Below, one piece after another: positions 23,301 through 35,042 of a stretch of 64,000 nt of DNA (position 1 is its first letter; each line of letters starts with the position of its first letter). The stretch comes from Misgurnus anguillicaudatus (taxonomy: Eukaryota > Chordata > Actinopteri > Cypriniformes > Cobitidae). The DNA is taken from contig NW_027395276.1 in assembly GCF_027580225.2 (NCBI RefSeq), positions 4,741,001 to 4,805,000 on the forward strand, written 5' to 3'. The notes under the pieces were generated by a model. That model was given only the letters and a program-made list of their open reading frames with translations, had not been told where the DNA came from and did not search any database. A program made the position numbers and the translations under genes.

Positions 23301-24375
23301 GTTGACGTCAGCTCGACTGCCAGACCGGCTCATTCAACTACACGTACACAATTGTTTTGATAACAATGTTTTAATATTTGTGACCGTGCCTGTAAAAACA
23401 GTCACGCTGTTCAAATGTCTGTAGAAATGACCGTATTACTGTCAACTGTTTGCCAGTAACTTACTGTAGATTTAAATTGATGTTATTTACTGGCAACAGT
23501 TTGTTCAAAGTTAAATAAACATTAACAAGTCTTTATCTTTACAAAATAAAACTAAAATAACAGCCTGGGAAACAAAATCTGAAGGAAAACAGAAAAAGGT
23601 TGATGTGGATTTCTGGTTCCCAGAATGCTTTGCATGAGGCTGTTATTTCAGTTTCATTCTGTAAAGATTGTTTACGTTTAAGTTTCTTTTAACTTTGAAC
23701 AAACTGTTGCCAGTAAATAACACCCATTTAAATCTACAGTAAGTTACCGGAAAACAGCTGCATAACTACAGCAAATGTTTTACAGTGCACATTTTTTATG
23801 TTTTTTGCAATATTTTAATTTTTATTCTGTGAAATTATAATCTTGATATCTTTAATATTGAGTAAGATCATTTTAGACGCTTTGATCTCATCATTAGATT
23901 GAGACTTTACACTGTATTTCACAATTTAAGCTTTTTGTAAAATGTTTTGCACTTTTGTCGTCTTTCGTCTTTAAGAAATGACATTTGTTTTGATGTATTG
24001 CATTTATTTCAGCATTATTTTAGTTGTGTGTCCAAACACTTTTTGGCAGGTATCTTAAAAGATGAAATCAAATTACCTCAATTTCTGTGTGTTGGATGAG
24101 ACTCCCGACAGTCTGTAGATTCCATCAACGACTCCATATTCCTCAATAAACTCACTGCAGCTGCGTAACACTTGAGGAACTGATCATGAGAGACAAACAG
24201 ACAGACAGAGAGATAGTTTGATCAGATTTCCTTCAAAGTTAAAGCAAGAGTATAAATGAACAAACATCTCTTGAGTAATAATCTTACTTTCTTGTGCAGT
24301 GGCTTGCAGATGCTCTTGCAGATCACATCCGAACACCTTATCTTTGTTTCCTCCTTTTTTCCGACCCCTTCTCAT
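14325..24375 (-). CDS. arhgap30: Rho GTPase-activating protein 30
   Basis: There are thirteen coding exons, in transcript order: 24375-24288, 24179-24077, 22758-22614, 22474-22392, 22318-22211, 20578-20460, 20325-20160, 20063-19966, 19828-19757, 19680-18997, 17231-17104, 16893-16265 and 16191-14325. All introns are GT-AG, phases agree, and the sum is 1430 codons (1429 aa). Residues ~14-205 form a RhoGAP domain: FGCDLQEHL, the arginine-finger loop GIYRLSG (Arg52), SLCKAYFRELPNPLLTYELY, NLAIVWAPNLLRSKDIE and FILTHV. Later family landmarks are GDGPPLMRPYH, RKWKSIFNLG, LRPAKSMDSL, AGIHISGPFSVTVPLHITSG, ELSEQDVQEAFGFLD and the PxxP stretch RSVPVVPPKPQ. The start is the only in-frame ATG before the domain. 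The family stimulates GTP hydrolysis on RhoA/Rac1 at the cortical actin. These landmarks resemble ARHGAP30 more than ARHGAP31. The protein is longer than the human one (about 1100 aa), largely through acidic low-complexity exons 12-13. Confidence 0.92.
15605..15992 (-). repeat. arhgap30: Coding minisatellite in arhgap30 exon 13
   Basis: About 390 bases encode roughly 130 residues of tandem units of the form DVTDDATVGVT, DGVTDDAT and DEVTDD. Short units are nested in a longer ~60-base repeat: the phrase CTGTGGCTTCATTAGTGACA recurs at a 60-base spacing. Every unit is a multiple of three, so length changes keep the frame. The resulting segment is highly acidic and Thr/Val-rich, predicted disordered, and precedes a Glu-rich stretch. 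It lies outside the RhoGAP domain and is likely to vary between individuals and species. Confidence 0.85.
17441..18221. mobile_element. TTAA-type palindromic MITE, nested
   Basis: The left end follows TTAA at 17437-17440 and reads AGGAATATTCCACTTTCAT. Its right part contains 'atgggggtgagtaaattat', as in the better-preserved copies at 37865-38488 and 58399-59445. Its right TTAA has decayed to TTAG. TTAA targets are typical of piggyBac and Kolobok elements. Confidence 0.6.
17600..18053. mobile_element. Foldback-family insertion with CACCATTATGGTG core, innermost level
   Basis: It begins near a 'caccattatggtgatcagcg' phrase and contains two long inverted arms (about 17822-17880 and 17997-18053) around a 115-base loop. 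The same family appears more complete at 52367-53550 and in part near 42125, 43295-43720, 47880 and 62240. Confidence 0.55.
18493..18522 (+). repeat. T20-G10 homopolymer junction
   Basis: A run of about twenty T is followed directly by ten G, in arhgap30 intron 10. It is likely to be length-variable and error-prone in sequencing. Confidence 0.9.
20750..21765. mobile_element. DNA transposon remnant with TAGATCACAAAACCAG end
   Basis: The left end (tagatcacaaaaccagc) and the right end (ttttgtgatccagggtcaca) are imperfect inverted repeats. They resemble an abundant fish element whose consensus reads TGACCCTGGACCACAAAACC. The element lies in arhgap30 intron 5 and is split by another insertion. 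Confidence 0.55.
20921..21533. mobile_element. Palindromic AT-rich MITE (ACCCATACAGCAAAAAAA ends), nested
   Basis: The left end reads ttacccatacagcaaaaaaa. Right-end versions appear at 21178-21193 (ttgccatatgggta) and 21515-21533 (ttgccgtatggataa), so it may hold two overlapping copies. The interior is rich in 'caaaatata' words. A sister copy is at 50196-50769. Confidence 0.6.
22191..22210 (+). repeat. (CA)n microsatellite forming an arhgap30 splice donor
   Basis: On the minus strand this is (GT)n directly following exon 5, so the intron begins CAG|GTGTGTGT and the donor dinucleotide is the first repeat unit. Confidence 0.9.
23390..23790. mobile_element. Palindromic element with CTTACTGTAGATTTAAAT arms
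   Basis: The segment 23450-23520 is an inverted copy of 23690-23760, both containing 'tactggcaacagtttgttc' or its complement. A third arm in the same family lies alone at 21980-22082. It lies in arhgap30 intron 2. Confidence 0.6.
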
Positions 24376-26260
24376 GGTTTCTTTCTCTTTACCACCCTTC
24401 AAACATGCAGGTCTTTTCTGTATGTGTATAAGTGTGACCTGCTTTAATGAAAATGTGTACGAACTGCCGATCTTAAATCCCACATGATGCTACTGCACAA
24501 TAGCTGATGGTTTAGTTTCAGTTTAACTCAGATTTAACACGCAGCTGTTTCAGAAACTCTGATTGGATTTGTTTCTGTAACGGATTACATTGTGCATCAC
24601 TGTTTGGATCAATGGATGTTGTCCAGGGTGAAAGAAGATATAGACATATATCTATAAAAAAAAAAACAAAGATTTAATTTACCATTGGAAATAAAAGCAA
24701 AGAAATAAAAGCTCATGAGAGTAACTTTGAAGGCTCAATATAAAATAGTCTGAGCTTTGATATCCACAAAAAACTTTGTAGTTCTCCTCTTAGTCTATGA
24801 CAATTGTCTCATTTGTTTACATATTTATTTCTCAAATTAGTAGACACAAATGAAACACAGGATTAGGTATTGAGAAGAGCCACCTCAGACACAGGAATTG
24901 TAAAAGAAGAGCAATGAATAAATGCAGAATAGGACAAAATCAAAACAGAGCAAACCAAAAGAAAGATATTAAACCATATCATCAAAATACTCAGATGTAA
25001 AGTGCAAAATCCTAGAAGTGCAGAGCGTAAAAACTGCAAATCTGTTGTGATTGTGACCCCATTCAAAATAATCACACAGTTTGAGTTCTGATGCATTTTT
25101 CTGCCTCTTTAGATTGGTGCATCTCACCGAAATATCACAATTATTGCTGGTATATCACAACATATCACAATTACATGATGCATAAATGTACACTGAAAGT
25201 ATATGGTTTCCTATTATGTAGTAGATTGTCAGCATATAAGCCTTCAAAATCTGCCTGTAAAGAATCAGCAATCATTTTCAATGAGCTATAGTGACACTGC
25301 TGGATTTCTCCACTAAGATACACAGTAAGATTTTCTGATTTCTGCAGACCTTTGATAAAAGATGAAAGCTCAGCGCAGCCTCATGGCACCCTAACCTAAC
25401 ACTATTTCCTCATCTTGGTTTTGCACCAGCTCCGGGCCACACCCTCGAACCTTTCAGATCTGTTACTTTTGATATCCGGCCATCTGTATCTCAGAAGATC
25501 CAAATTCAGACTCCGCTTTAAGTCGTATATCTCAAAGTGTCTTCCAAAGTTTTACCAGAATGACATTTTTCACCATGTTTGTTCCTCACGCTCTCTGGTG
25601 CTTTGCGGAAATGAGAGATCAGTTCTGAGGGCCGTGAGCACATCACGCTAACATCATGAAATAAACCTAGACCTTTAAACTCCATAGTAAATACCAGTGT
25701 ATCATCCAATGGCTGCACCATCCGGCATCTTTAGAGCAAAACTCGAAAAAAAACATTTCAGATGAGAAACACAAAGAGCAATTAAAAAACAATGCGTTCT
25801 TACCTTCTCTTTGCACCGGCTGAAGCTTCAGAGCAGCAAACTGTCTGTGACGCAAGAAACCACTAAACTTCCCTCAGTAACTTCCTGAGTCTTCTGGTTT
25901 CTCTCTGTGTTGATTCTCCATTTCTTATTGACGCCTTCATCTCGACATGCGCTGTGTCTCTACGTTCAACTGTCTGTATATCAGCTTTCTATGAGAAACA
26001 TTGGGCCATTTACATAATTCTGTTAGTCTTAGTAGTAGGGAAGATGGATGCAGATGTCCAAACACAAAGCACAATGCAGATATTGACACTTTGGGACAGC
26101 AAAATGAGGTCATAACATATTAAAAATACCCATAAAGTACTTTGGCAGTAACATGGTACATTGACAGTCTCAAAAATAATAAAACCTTGGTATATATACC
26201 CTGGTACTGGATGATTACTATAGTATCACCCAAGATTAATCCACTGCTATCGTTGGTTCA

Positions 26261-26945
26261 CAGCAAAATCCCCAAAGTTAAATGAACACTGCTGTCCAAG
26301 TCTATCCCAGCTAAAACAAACACTTAGCACCATAATGGTGAAACAGACAATATTTAACTCTAAGTTAAGAAATTAACTCTACAAGTAAGATGCAAAATGC
26401 AATTTTATGTTTCAAACATAGATGGTGATAGAGAGGATAATTTTACAGATTGCAACTTTTAACTCTGCTTCAGTTACTTTTTAACTCTCTGTAAGACTGG
26501 GACAATAGACCCCTTCAAGGTTTGTAAACATTGAATGATTATCGGGTGCGCGCGCAGCACGGGGTCGAACTGTTCATACCATTTAGGCTTTATAATTTAA
26601 TCTAACAGTGCTGAAAAATGATGACTTACCTCAAATGAAGTGAGCACTACAAACACAAGCCTCTTTGATCTTTGCATTGTTCCAGTCTGCACGTTAATTG
26701 CTTGCAGACGCAGATGTTGTATTTTTTTGTTTTTGAGATTCTGCATGAATCGCGAAAACTTAACGGAAGACCTCGTGCGATTTTCACAGCCCACGACGTA
26801 AGTAGGCATTTTTGACGATACCGAATAATACGCAACTCAATCTGCTGTAATGACTTTTCTGACCCCGACATGCGCAGTGGGAACAGCCTGTGACGTGAAC
26901 CGTGAAGGGGTCTATATATACACCCAACAGTGTTCATTTAACTCT
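26261..26945. mobile_element. MITE with CAGCAAAATCCC end, interrupted by another MITE
   Basis: The left end contains 'agttaaatgaacactg' and the right end its complement 'cagtgttcatttaact'. A second copy without the internal insertion is at 62158-62660, which makes the insertion point visible. Confidence 0.65.
26508..26912. mobile_element. 405-bp MITE with GACCCCTTCA ends and TA target duplication
   Basis: The ends are inverted repeats (GACCCCTTCAAGGTTT at left, complement of AACCGTGAAGGGGTC at right), flanked by TA on both sides (26506-26507, 26913-26914). The interior has no open frame of note. TA duplication fits a Tc1/mariner-mobilised element. Confidence 0.75.
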
Positions 26946-28235
26946 TTCTACATGGCACTTGTGTGGTATGCATTTTGAATACCACAAAAATATCATGTTA
27001 ATTTAGTTTCTATGTTTGGATTTACCATCTCATACCACTTACAAAAAGTAAAACAAACACACACTTACTAAATCATAAATAATCTGCTAAACGAATAAAT
27101 GTAACTGTACTGGAGATACAAAGATACATTATTGGTAATGGTAATACTCATGGTACTTAATTCCAGTACTGTGGTATTTTAGTGGTTTTCAAAATGACCA
27201 TGTTTTTTGGACATGTACCATGGTAATACCATGCTAGAACACAAATTAAAATCATTGAGTGATTGTTATTGTTGTTCAGATCAATTTTATTTCCAAATGC
27301 CACTTCACAATGTGCATCACAAAGTATCTTTACAGAAAACATTTAACACAAAAACTTGATATGAAGTGCGTCTGACATGTTTTTTATAGCATTTTATTAT
27401 CAGATTTTTAATTATAGATTCTGCCAACAAACCAGTATTTCTGAATGACCTGAGGCTGGGATTTTAAGCGAAAGTATTTGATGAACATATAATACGTGCC
27501 AAAAGCATTCAGTTTATAACATCATCTTATTTTTGATGGAGGGGGCGTTTAGCAGCTTTTGCATATGAGCTCCTCATATGGAAATTAAAAAAGAAAAATT
27601 ATAAGAATAGAATAATAAAATTACTTAAGTACTTAAGACCGGTCTTGGTCTCAGAATTTTATTTCAAGACCGGTCAAGACCACAACTGCTGCAATTACAT
27701 TAAGTAGCCGGTGCATTGTCTGATTTATGATTTTAAAAACAATTCTTGACTTATTGCTTATTTGATTTCTTTTCTCACTGTTGTGCCTGTATGAATGAAT
27801 ACTGTTTTTTAATGGTCTTGGTCTCTACGGTCTTGGTTTAGATGGTCTTAACTACAACACTGATTAAAACATTGATATGACATAAGAAATGAGTAAACAG
27901 AAAATAATCCATAAAAAAGTATGCAAAAATGTCATTGTGATATAACCCTTGTAAAAAGTAAAGTAATATTGATTATATGAAGTATGGTCAAAATGTCAAA
28001 CATTACTTTTCTCTTCATCCTTAATGTGTGCGAAAAATGTAAATATTATGTACACATGTAAACATATACACATTTGTATTGTGTTGTATATGCATATTGT
28101 GTATATTGTACATTACAGTATAATACGTGTGTGCAGATTTCTACATCTATAAGTATCAAGAAGGCATCTGAGATCTGCGCCATCAAAGTTTGATTATACA
28201 ATGACAAAGTTTTATTTTTCATCCTCAATATTAAT

Positions 28236-28318
28236 GCTTAACACTCCAGTCCAGTTGGTGGCGGTAATATATCAAAGATTGACTTCCCAAACCCCATTAA
28301 ACTGCATAAGAAGAAGAA
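28236..28318 (+). mobile_element. Retroposon 3' tail with GTTGGTGGCGGTAAT phrase
   Basis: The segment running from 'ccagtccagttggtggcgg' to 'cattaaactgcataagaaga' resembles the 3' end of a common fish LINE/SINE that terminates in AAG repeats. It ends about 136 bases before the ATG of ZNF gene 1, so it may supply part of the promoter or 5' UTR. Confidence 0.45.
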
Positions 28319-28454
28319 AACGCGTGGTTTGTAAACAACTGAACCCGTGCAACGATCCGATTCCCTTTGGTGTCATTTCCGGTTGGACTTAAAACACATA
28401 CAGCTTAAAAGAGACTCGCTCTCGGGTTTATTTTGTTAAAGAATTGTGGCAGAA

Positions 28455-31400
28455 ATGTCGTCCTGCTCCTTCCAGACGCAGTTAATGTCCATCATGGAGC
28501 TTCTGGCCAAAGCGGCGATATCAGAAATCCACCGGCACGTGGAAGACAACTGCGCGTTCATGAGAGTGGAGCTGAGTCGCAGCCGAAAGGACATCGATGC
28601 TCTGAAGAGGAAATGCGTCATGGTGGAGAGTGAACTGAGGAGGGTCAAAGGACGCGCCAAGAGGAGAGGTCAGAGGTTAAACACTGCACCTGTTTTAGGG
28701 TTGTGGTAACAGCCAAACTCTCGTGAAATCTCTCCGGATGAGCGCTGTTTTATCCTAATCTAGTAGCCTACCTCCAAACCTAACCCAACATCTCGCGAGA
28801 TTTGGCTGTAGCTGTATCCTATCTGGCCAGAACCTCCGTTTTTCATCCCAATTCTACACCCAAACCAGTGATGTAACGTTAGTCTAGATTTTTGTGAGTA
28901 TACTGTGATTTTCCCTCTCACCCTTACCTGTATACTCACTCGTCTCAGAGCCACACCCCGGCCGTTTCTCAAGCCGAAGGCTGCAGCCTCCAAAGGTCGC
29001 ATTTTTAGGCTGCATACGTCATCAAAAGTTATTTCAGAATATGAACAATAATACAGTTAACTGTTTTTTCTTACTAAATAGTAAATTACTGTAATATGCG
29101 TATGAGTTCCGAATGTAATGCTCAGTTTACTTAAATAAACCAGGCTTGATGACGTATGCAGTCTGCATATGCGACCTCCGGAGGCTGCAGCCTTCCGATT
29201 GAGAAACGGCCCCCATAAACTCCAACACACTCACAAATACATACAGTATGCATCTTCATGTAATTGACTATTGATAGCTAACATTACCATACAGCAATTT
29301 AATGGTGTAAATGTTTTTTAATTTATAAGATGACCATGAATTATCTCTCATGTGCATTATAGTTGATATAAAAAGCTTATTTTTGCATATAAAATATGAA
29401 TGAAAAATATATATATAAACACTTTCAGTAGGGAAGTTTAACACTGAAGCACAAGCAAACATGCTGAAAGAGGAACTGACATCAGCTAAAGTTAATGGAT
29501 CATATAAAAAAACCCTCAGGATATATTATGGGTTAACTTATTTGGATCCTCACCTTCAGATGAAGTAATAAACTCGACTGAAGAATTAAATGTTGTTTAG
29601 TCACATATGCGTTATTAATTCTCCGGATTTTATTATGTTTCGTAGCTCTCTCCACTCGTTCACTTCACTTCTCCACTCGTTTACTTTACTTCTCCACTCG
29701 TTTACTTTACTTCTCCTCAGGTACTTTGGTTACAGTCTCATGTGAGCTACATACTTAATTTGGCGCTACGCTGACAGAATGCTGATGTCAAAATACCGCG
29801 AGAGCGATTCAAAGCAGACTTTTCCATATTACTTCTTGAATCGCTCTCGCGGGATTTTGATGTCATTCGCTTGTTGGTTTTTGTTGCGCCACATGAAGTC
29901 AAACAAATATATAGCCTACTGTATATGGGGTTCAACCCGCCAAAGTAGGAAGTGAGCATGCAATTGTACATGTACATTTATGAATGAAAGTAGGAAAGAT
30001 TTGAACTTCTGTCACAAAACGATTCTCACGCTTTTAAAGTGGATAAACGGAAATCATGGGTATACGGGCCGTTTCTCAATACCAAGAAGGGTAAGTTCGG
30101 ACTTAATTGCGTCCTTCGTAGTTCGCAGAAGAAGTCCGGTTATATTAGGCTACAGCAGAGTAATTAAGGTCGTCATTCAGTCTTACAATACGTGCAGCCC
30201 TGGCCATTCTTATTTATAAAATAAAAATATATAAAATGCAATATAAAATGCAAAAACCCTGCTTGTTTTTGTTTTGAAAATATGAATATGTGGTTAAGCT
30301 GATTAGCTTTAATGTATTTATTGCCAAATATAACACAACCATTTAAGAGTCCTGCACACATTTCTTTATAAGTTGTGACTGGTGCTGATGAAGTTTAAAT
30401 CATGCAGATGTGTGATGTGTTTCAGTGTGGATCAGTGGGACATTAGATCGATATCCTACACCCCTCAGGACCGGCTGTGTCAGAGATGATGATGATGTCA
30501 TCAGAGATGAAGATCCAGAACCCATTCTCAATATCCATCAGGAGGTGACATATAAAAACATTCAGACACAAACATGAATTGAATTCTGAATGAATTAAGA
30601 CACTGTCCTCTTTTAGGTTGTTTCGGTTCAGGATGATAAAATCAGAAGTCCATCCATCAAAAATGAAAAAGAGCCAGCAGGAGGTGAGAGATGTGCAAAC
30701 ATCATACAAGAACTAATACACACATATTCTGTTTTACTTGAATTTAACAATGAAACATTGAACGAATAAATTACTTGAGGCTGTGCTTTATTGTTAATAA
30801 GTGACGGCTGAAGGGCTTTGTAAGAGCCATTTATGGTGTTATTCTTATTTTGTAAACTAGGTGGACTATTGAGTTTGGGAAATGTATAAAATGGGTAAAG
30901 AAATGCTGCACAGGTGCGGGTAATGAGCATACCAGTTTTGACCGTGATTGGAATGGCATTGGAAAGCCATATGTAAGATCTGTAAGAATTTGTATACTTT
31001 GTAAACTCTTTTTAATATTTAAACCATATATGAATAAACCAAATATAGAACGTGAGCGTGAAGATATGGACATGTTATTGGTACACGAGTCAAACAGCAT
31101 TTGCCCACAACCTCTGTGAGTGACTGATTGGCAGTCACCGCAACAGGCTTTGTTAGGCACGATGTGAAGTGGAGTCAATGCAACATTTTTAGACGATACA
31201 GCACAGCCTTGAGTACCTTACTGCTTTTATAAAACGGTTACCACACAATATTAAAGTAAAAAAAAAATTAGTGCAACTTTCATGAAGTTAAATCAATAAA
31301 AGCATTCCTTCCGCTACAAAAAAATAGTCCCTGACTGCGAACAACAACATGAAAGCTCAAATAAAAACAACAAACTGTTCTCAGACTTTGTCTCATTATA

Positions 31401-33275
31401 TGTTTATGTGTTGCTAAGGGTGTTGATAAGGGCGCAGTGATATTAAATAGAACTGTTGGGTGAAGCGGTCATAGCAGTGTTTTATTGTGAATAAAGCACA
31501 CCTATTGACCAATCAGAATCAAGGATTGGAACTAACCGTTTTATAAATATAATTATTATACACAAACACACACACACACACACACGCATATATGATGTAA
31601 ACAAAAACTTTTATTCTGCAAATGATTAGTTATGATTAATTGTTTAATTGATACCATAGACTGTAAAAAATATGGACGTAGTGTCTGTGACGTCACCCAT
31701 AGGTTTCTGAAAATTGTTTTTGAAGCCAATAGTAGGCGGTGCCTGCCGTCGGCATGTTGGCCGAGCGTCACCACGCATATCCGAAGATGGGAAAAGAGGC
31801 GGGACGTGTGTGAAGCTGAGGTGGCCGGTTGCTGAAACCACGCCCACCTAGTTCGATTCTAGTGACACTCAAGAGGTCACGCCCTTAATTATGCAGAAGT
31901 TTAAGGCTTAATATAATTTAAACGGATGAGTTAAAATAAAATTCACCCACCACACAGTTGTCATGAAGGGCAAAATTAGCTATAAAGACCAAAAACACCT
32001 TTTTGTACCAGACTGTAAACATATTATTTTCTGCTGTAAAGTTGGGCATTTTAACATAGAGGTTTATAGGGATTGACTCTCTTTTGGAGCCTCTAGTGGA
32101 CAGTCGATAAATTGCAGTTTAAATCACTTCTGTATTGGCTTTATCAGAGAGATCGGAAGGTTGCCCATGGAGTAATACACAGAATCATTAAAAACAGCTG
32201 TCATAGATGTGTTTTATCATAAATAAACCACAGCTATAAACCAACCAGAATCAAGGACTAGAAGTTTTATAAATGAAAATAATAATAAACAGTAACACAA
32301 ACATTGGTGTTATGTAGAAAAGAGAAACATGGACTTTCTGCTACAAATTTCTTTTCATATTTCACAGAAGATAGACATTTTGGATCGACACAGGGATTTT
32401 TTATTTTTGAGAGAACTGTTCTTTTAACATGTATTATTTCTGTTTTACATGCAGGAAATGCTCAATTCGATCTCGAGCGGCTGAATCTTCAGCACATCCA
32501 ACCACAGGAGAACATAGAGAGTCAGAAAGCTCTTTCTGAAGATCCAGAGGTCCAAAACACAAGTTTTATACCCACACAGACTTACGCAGAACTTGCTGAA
32601 CAAGTAGAAATTGATGAGGAGCTTCGACGCGATCTGGATCTGCAAGTCAAAGTGGAAAAAGATATTAAAGAAGAGGGGAACTTAAAAAGAGAGGGATCTG
32701 AATCCAGCATGGGTCCAGGAGATCACCTGAGGTATGAACTTGTTCAGAGAGATGCCCAGCTGTGGCCATCCGTCCCTGAACCCAGCCGGGACATCCAGAG
32801 GTTTTCCACACCAAACACATCCATCTTCTCACAGCCCGACAACACAAAACCACACAGAAAGAATTTCTATCGTGTTGAGAGAACACAGAATGCAGAGATA
32901 CACAACATGCTGCATGAATCCAAAACATCCAGGAGCTTGTCTCCAGCTTATGGTGGTGCCGTGCGCAGACTTCGATCTCGCAGGCGCTGGAGTGTGGATG
33001 GAGTAAAGCAGTTTAGCTGTTCGTTTTGTGAAAAGAGCTTTAAGCGATTCAGTCTGTTGAAGGAACATCTGCGCAGTCACACAGGTGAGAAACCGTTCAC
33101 ATGCACCCAATGCGGACGCAGCTTCACCAAAAACTGTAATTTAACGCGACACGCGGTTGTGCACAGCGGCGAGAAACCGTTTCAATGCGTTCAGTGTGGG
33201 AAATGTTTTTCACAGCGGTCTCACCTGAATTCACATCAGAGGATTCACTCAAGCGATGAGGACAACATCAGGTAA
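28455..33275 (+). CDS. C2H2 zinc-finger protein 1, coiled-coil N-terminus, three fingers
   Basis: There are four coding exons: 28455-28668, 30426-30544, 30617-30683 and 32455-33275. All introns are GT-AG and the total is 407 codons (406 aa). Exon 1 gives a helical, probably coiled-coil segment (MSSCSFQTQLMSIMELLAKA... LSRSRKDIDALKRKC) typical of a large teleost ZNF family. Exon 2 is Asp-rich. Exons 3-4 hold the SUMO-type motifs IKNE, VKVE and IKEE. The C-terminus has three C2H2 fingers (CSFCEKSFKRF, CTQCGRSFTKN, CVQCGKCFSQR) joined by HTGEKPF and HSGEKPF linkers. It is likely a nuclear DNA-binding regulator; its target is unknown. ATG 28455 is the first in frame and is conserved with gene 2. 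Exons 2+3 form a phase-1 cassette of 186 bases. AATAAA at 33476 suits the poly(A) signal. Confidence 0.85.
28960..29211. mobile_element. MITE with GGCCGTTTCTCAA inverted ends
   Basis: The left end (GGCCGTTTCTCAAGCCGAAG, then GCTGCAGCCTCC) and the right end (GGAGGCTGCAGCC, then GAGAAACGGCC) are inverted over about sixty bases. It lies in intron 1 of ZNF gene 1. A related end, 'gggccgtttctcaat', appears alone near 30066. The end type suggests hAT, but no 8-base duplication was confirmed. Confidence 0.65.
29649..29713 (+). repeat. Three tandem ~21-base units
   Basis: Units of the form TTCTCCACTCGTTTACTTTAC are repeated three times with few changes in intron 1 of ZNF gene 1. Confidence 0.75.
29783..29865. 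repeat. Perfect-type hairpin with 30-base arms
   Basis: Arms 29783-29812 and 29836-29865 are complementary except at one or two positions (core CGAGAGCGATTCAA / TTGAATCGCTCTCG) and are separated by 23 bases. It may be a MITE core or a hairpin-RNA source; no function is assigned. Confidence 0.7.
31440..32290. repeat. Two direct copies of a ~100-base repeat in ZNF1 intron 3
   Basis: 31460-31550 and 32195-32275 share 'gtgttttat', then 'ccaatcagaatcaagga' or a close variant, then 'ttttataaat'. Both appear to be ends of one old transposon family. Between them, 31660-31880 holds a fragment beginning 'atatggacgtagtgtctgtg' that also looks repetitive, and a (CA)n run lies at 31561-31586. Confidence 0.5.
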
Positions 33276-35042
33276 CATCAGATTGTGTCACAAAACATAC
33301 AGATCCTTCCACTAATGAAATTAAATTTTTTTATAAATTATTTGTGAATATTACAATGATTGTTGCTGTGTACTTTTTACACTTTCAAATTGTATTTTTG
33401 CATTTTTTACAGATTTTGTTGACTGTTGATGTCGGTTTGTGTGTGTAATTCATTCATTTATGTTTTGCTTTCATGAATAAATCAATTTCACTTCTGTACA
33501 TTTTACTTTTTTGTAACTCAAAAATGAAACAGAAAATGTTCAAAAAACAAAAACATATTTTAAAAAGAGGATCTGTGTCAGAGGCATTTTTCCTGTCGTC
33601 TTATACGTGGCATGATGGACAAAAGTGCATCATGTGTAAACTGACCTGCAGGCCCTCATTTGGTGTCTGCTTCATTGTATAAGCAAATCATTTACACAGT
33701 GCAAAAGAAAGCACATACAGAATAATAATAAACTTAAACTACAACATACACACTCATAAATACATGCACACAAAACACTTTACCGTCTCCAGGTAGTGAT
33801 GGTCGATTACGAAACACTGTTTCATGAAGCCTCCAAACATTTACAGATCTATTTTTTTTAAACAGTGGTTCGGAGCATGTTTCATATACACATTTTTAAA
33901 TGTATTTTTTATTTCAACTTTGTGAACATACAAACACAGTACCGGAGTAAACAGAGTTTAATTTTACAGCATTAAAGAAATGTCATACAAATGACACAAT
34001 GATACAATTTTAGGGGTTTGAAGTTGCTGGAGTCAGAGTGTCCAAGTAGGACCTGACCTAAGATACTTATACAAAAAGAGAAAAAATGTGTCAATTAGCA
34101 CCTTGAAATTGACATTTATGTGAAGAAAATTTGCTAAGTAAGATAAATAAATGTATAAAAATATTGATCCTTTACATGACTGTCAAAATTATGACAACCA
34201 AATAAAATATCCTTGTATGACAAGAAAACATTTGTAACAATGAAAAATGCATAAATGAAACATAGATTTTTCTTCAGTATCACAAAATGAACATAGTGAG
34301 TCAATATCTGGAAACATTTTTTGCTAAAATGTGAACATAACTTGAGGGTTATTTTTAGAAAAACATTTGCAATTATTTTGTAAAAAGTGTATAATATTTG
34401 GACTGAGATCTTGTTGTTTTAACAGCGTTTTCACCAGCAGGTGGCGCCACATTGGTGTTTTATAGCGCTTCGAAACAGTGAATCGTTTTTTGAAGTTTAA
34501 TTGATTCATAATTTGATTTATACCTTCGAAAAGCTTCGTTTCTCCCATCATTATCTCCATGTGTATGCGGACAGTACATTATGAGAAAGTAAACAAAAAG
34601 TGTTAAACACGAAAAAAAACCTTAAACCAATTTTTCGGCCACTTAAACTAGTATATTTACGGTAAAGTATTAGCGGAAACACAAAACAACAGCTGATAAT
34701 TTTGTTCTGTTGTCGTCAGAAAGACCAATCCTCCTTTAACATGCTAAACTCAGAGTGTTTAATTACAGTCACTACATTAATTATACCCCAGTAATATTTA
34801 TAAAATAAAGTTAAATGCAAATACGCAGCGAAGAGTTAAAAGTCTATCTGGCCAATCAGAAGCCGTATGTGCGGTTAAACCCCGCCCTTTTTTATTCTGA
34901 GGAGGAAACGCGTGGTTTATAAACAACTGGACGCGTGCAATGATCCGATTCTGTTCGCTTTGATTTTCTTTTGGACTTAAAACACAAAAAGCTTAAAAGA
35001 GACTTGCTCTCGGGTACATTTTGTTGGAGAATTGTCGCAGAA
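33276..35042. other. Region between ZNF genes 1 and 2
   Basis: No exon is supported. It contains the ZNF1 poly(A) signal (33476-33481) and a likely transposon remnant whose ends are 'tacgaaacactgtttcatga' (near 33808) and 'cttcgaaacagtgaatcg' (near 34468). The last ~130 bases are nearly identical to the sequence before ZNF gene 1 exon 1 and form a duplicated promoter/5' UTR. Confidence 0.5.

Larger units (their letters stand above)
24376..28454. other. Region between arhgap30 start and ZNF gene 1
   Basis: No coding exon is supported here. It should contain the minus-strand promoter and 5' UTR of arhgap30 and, at the far end, the plus-strand promoter of ZNF gene 1. No TATA box was convincing for either. 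It also holds the nested MITE pair at 26261-26945. Around 27635-27850 a set of GACCGGTCTTGG words in both orientations suggests a palindromic transposon remnant. Confidence 0.5.
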
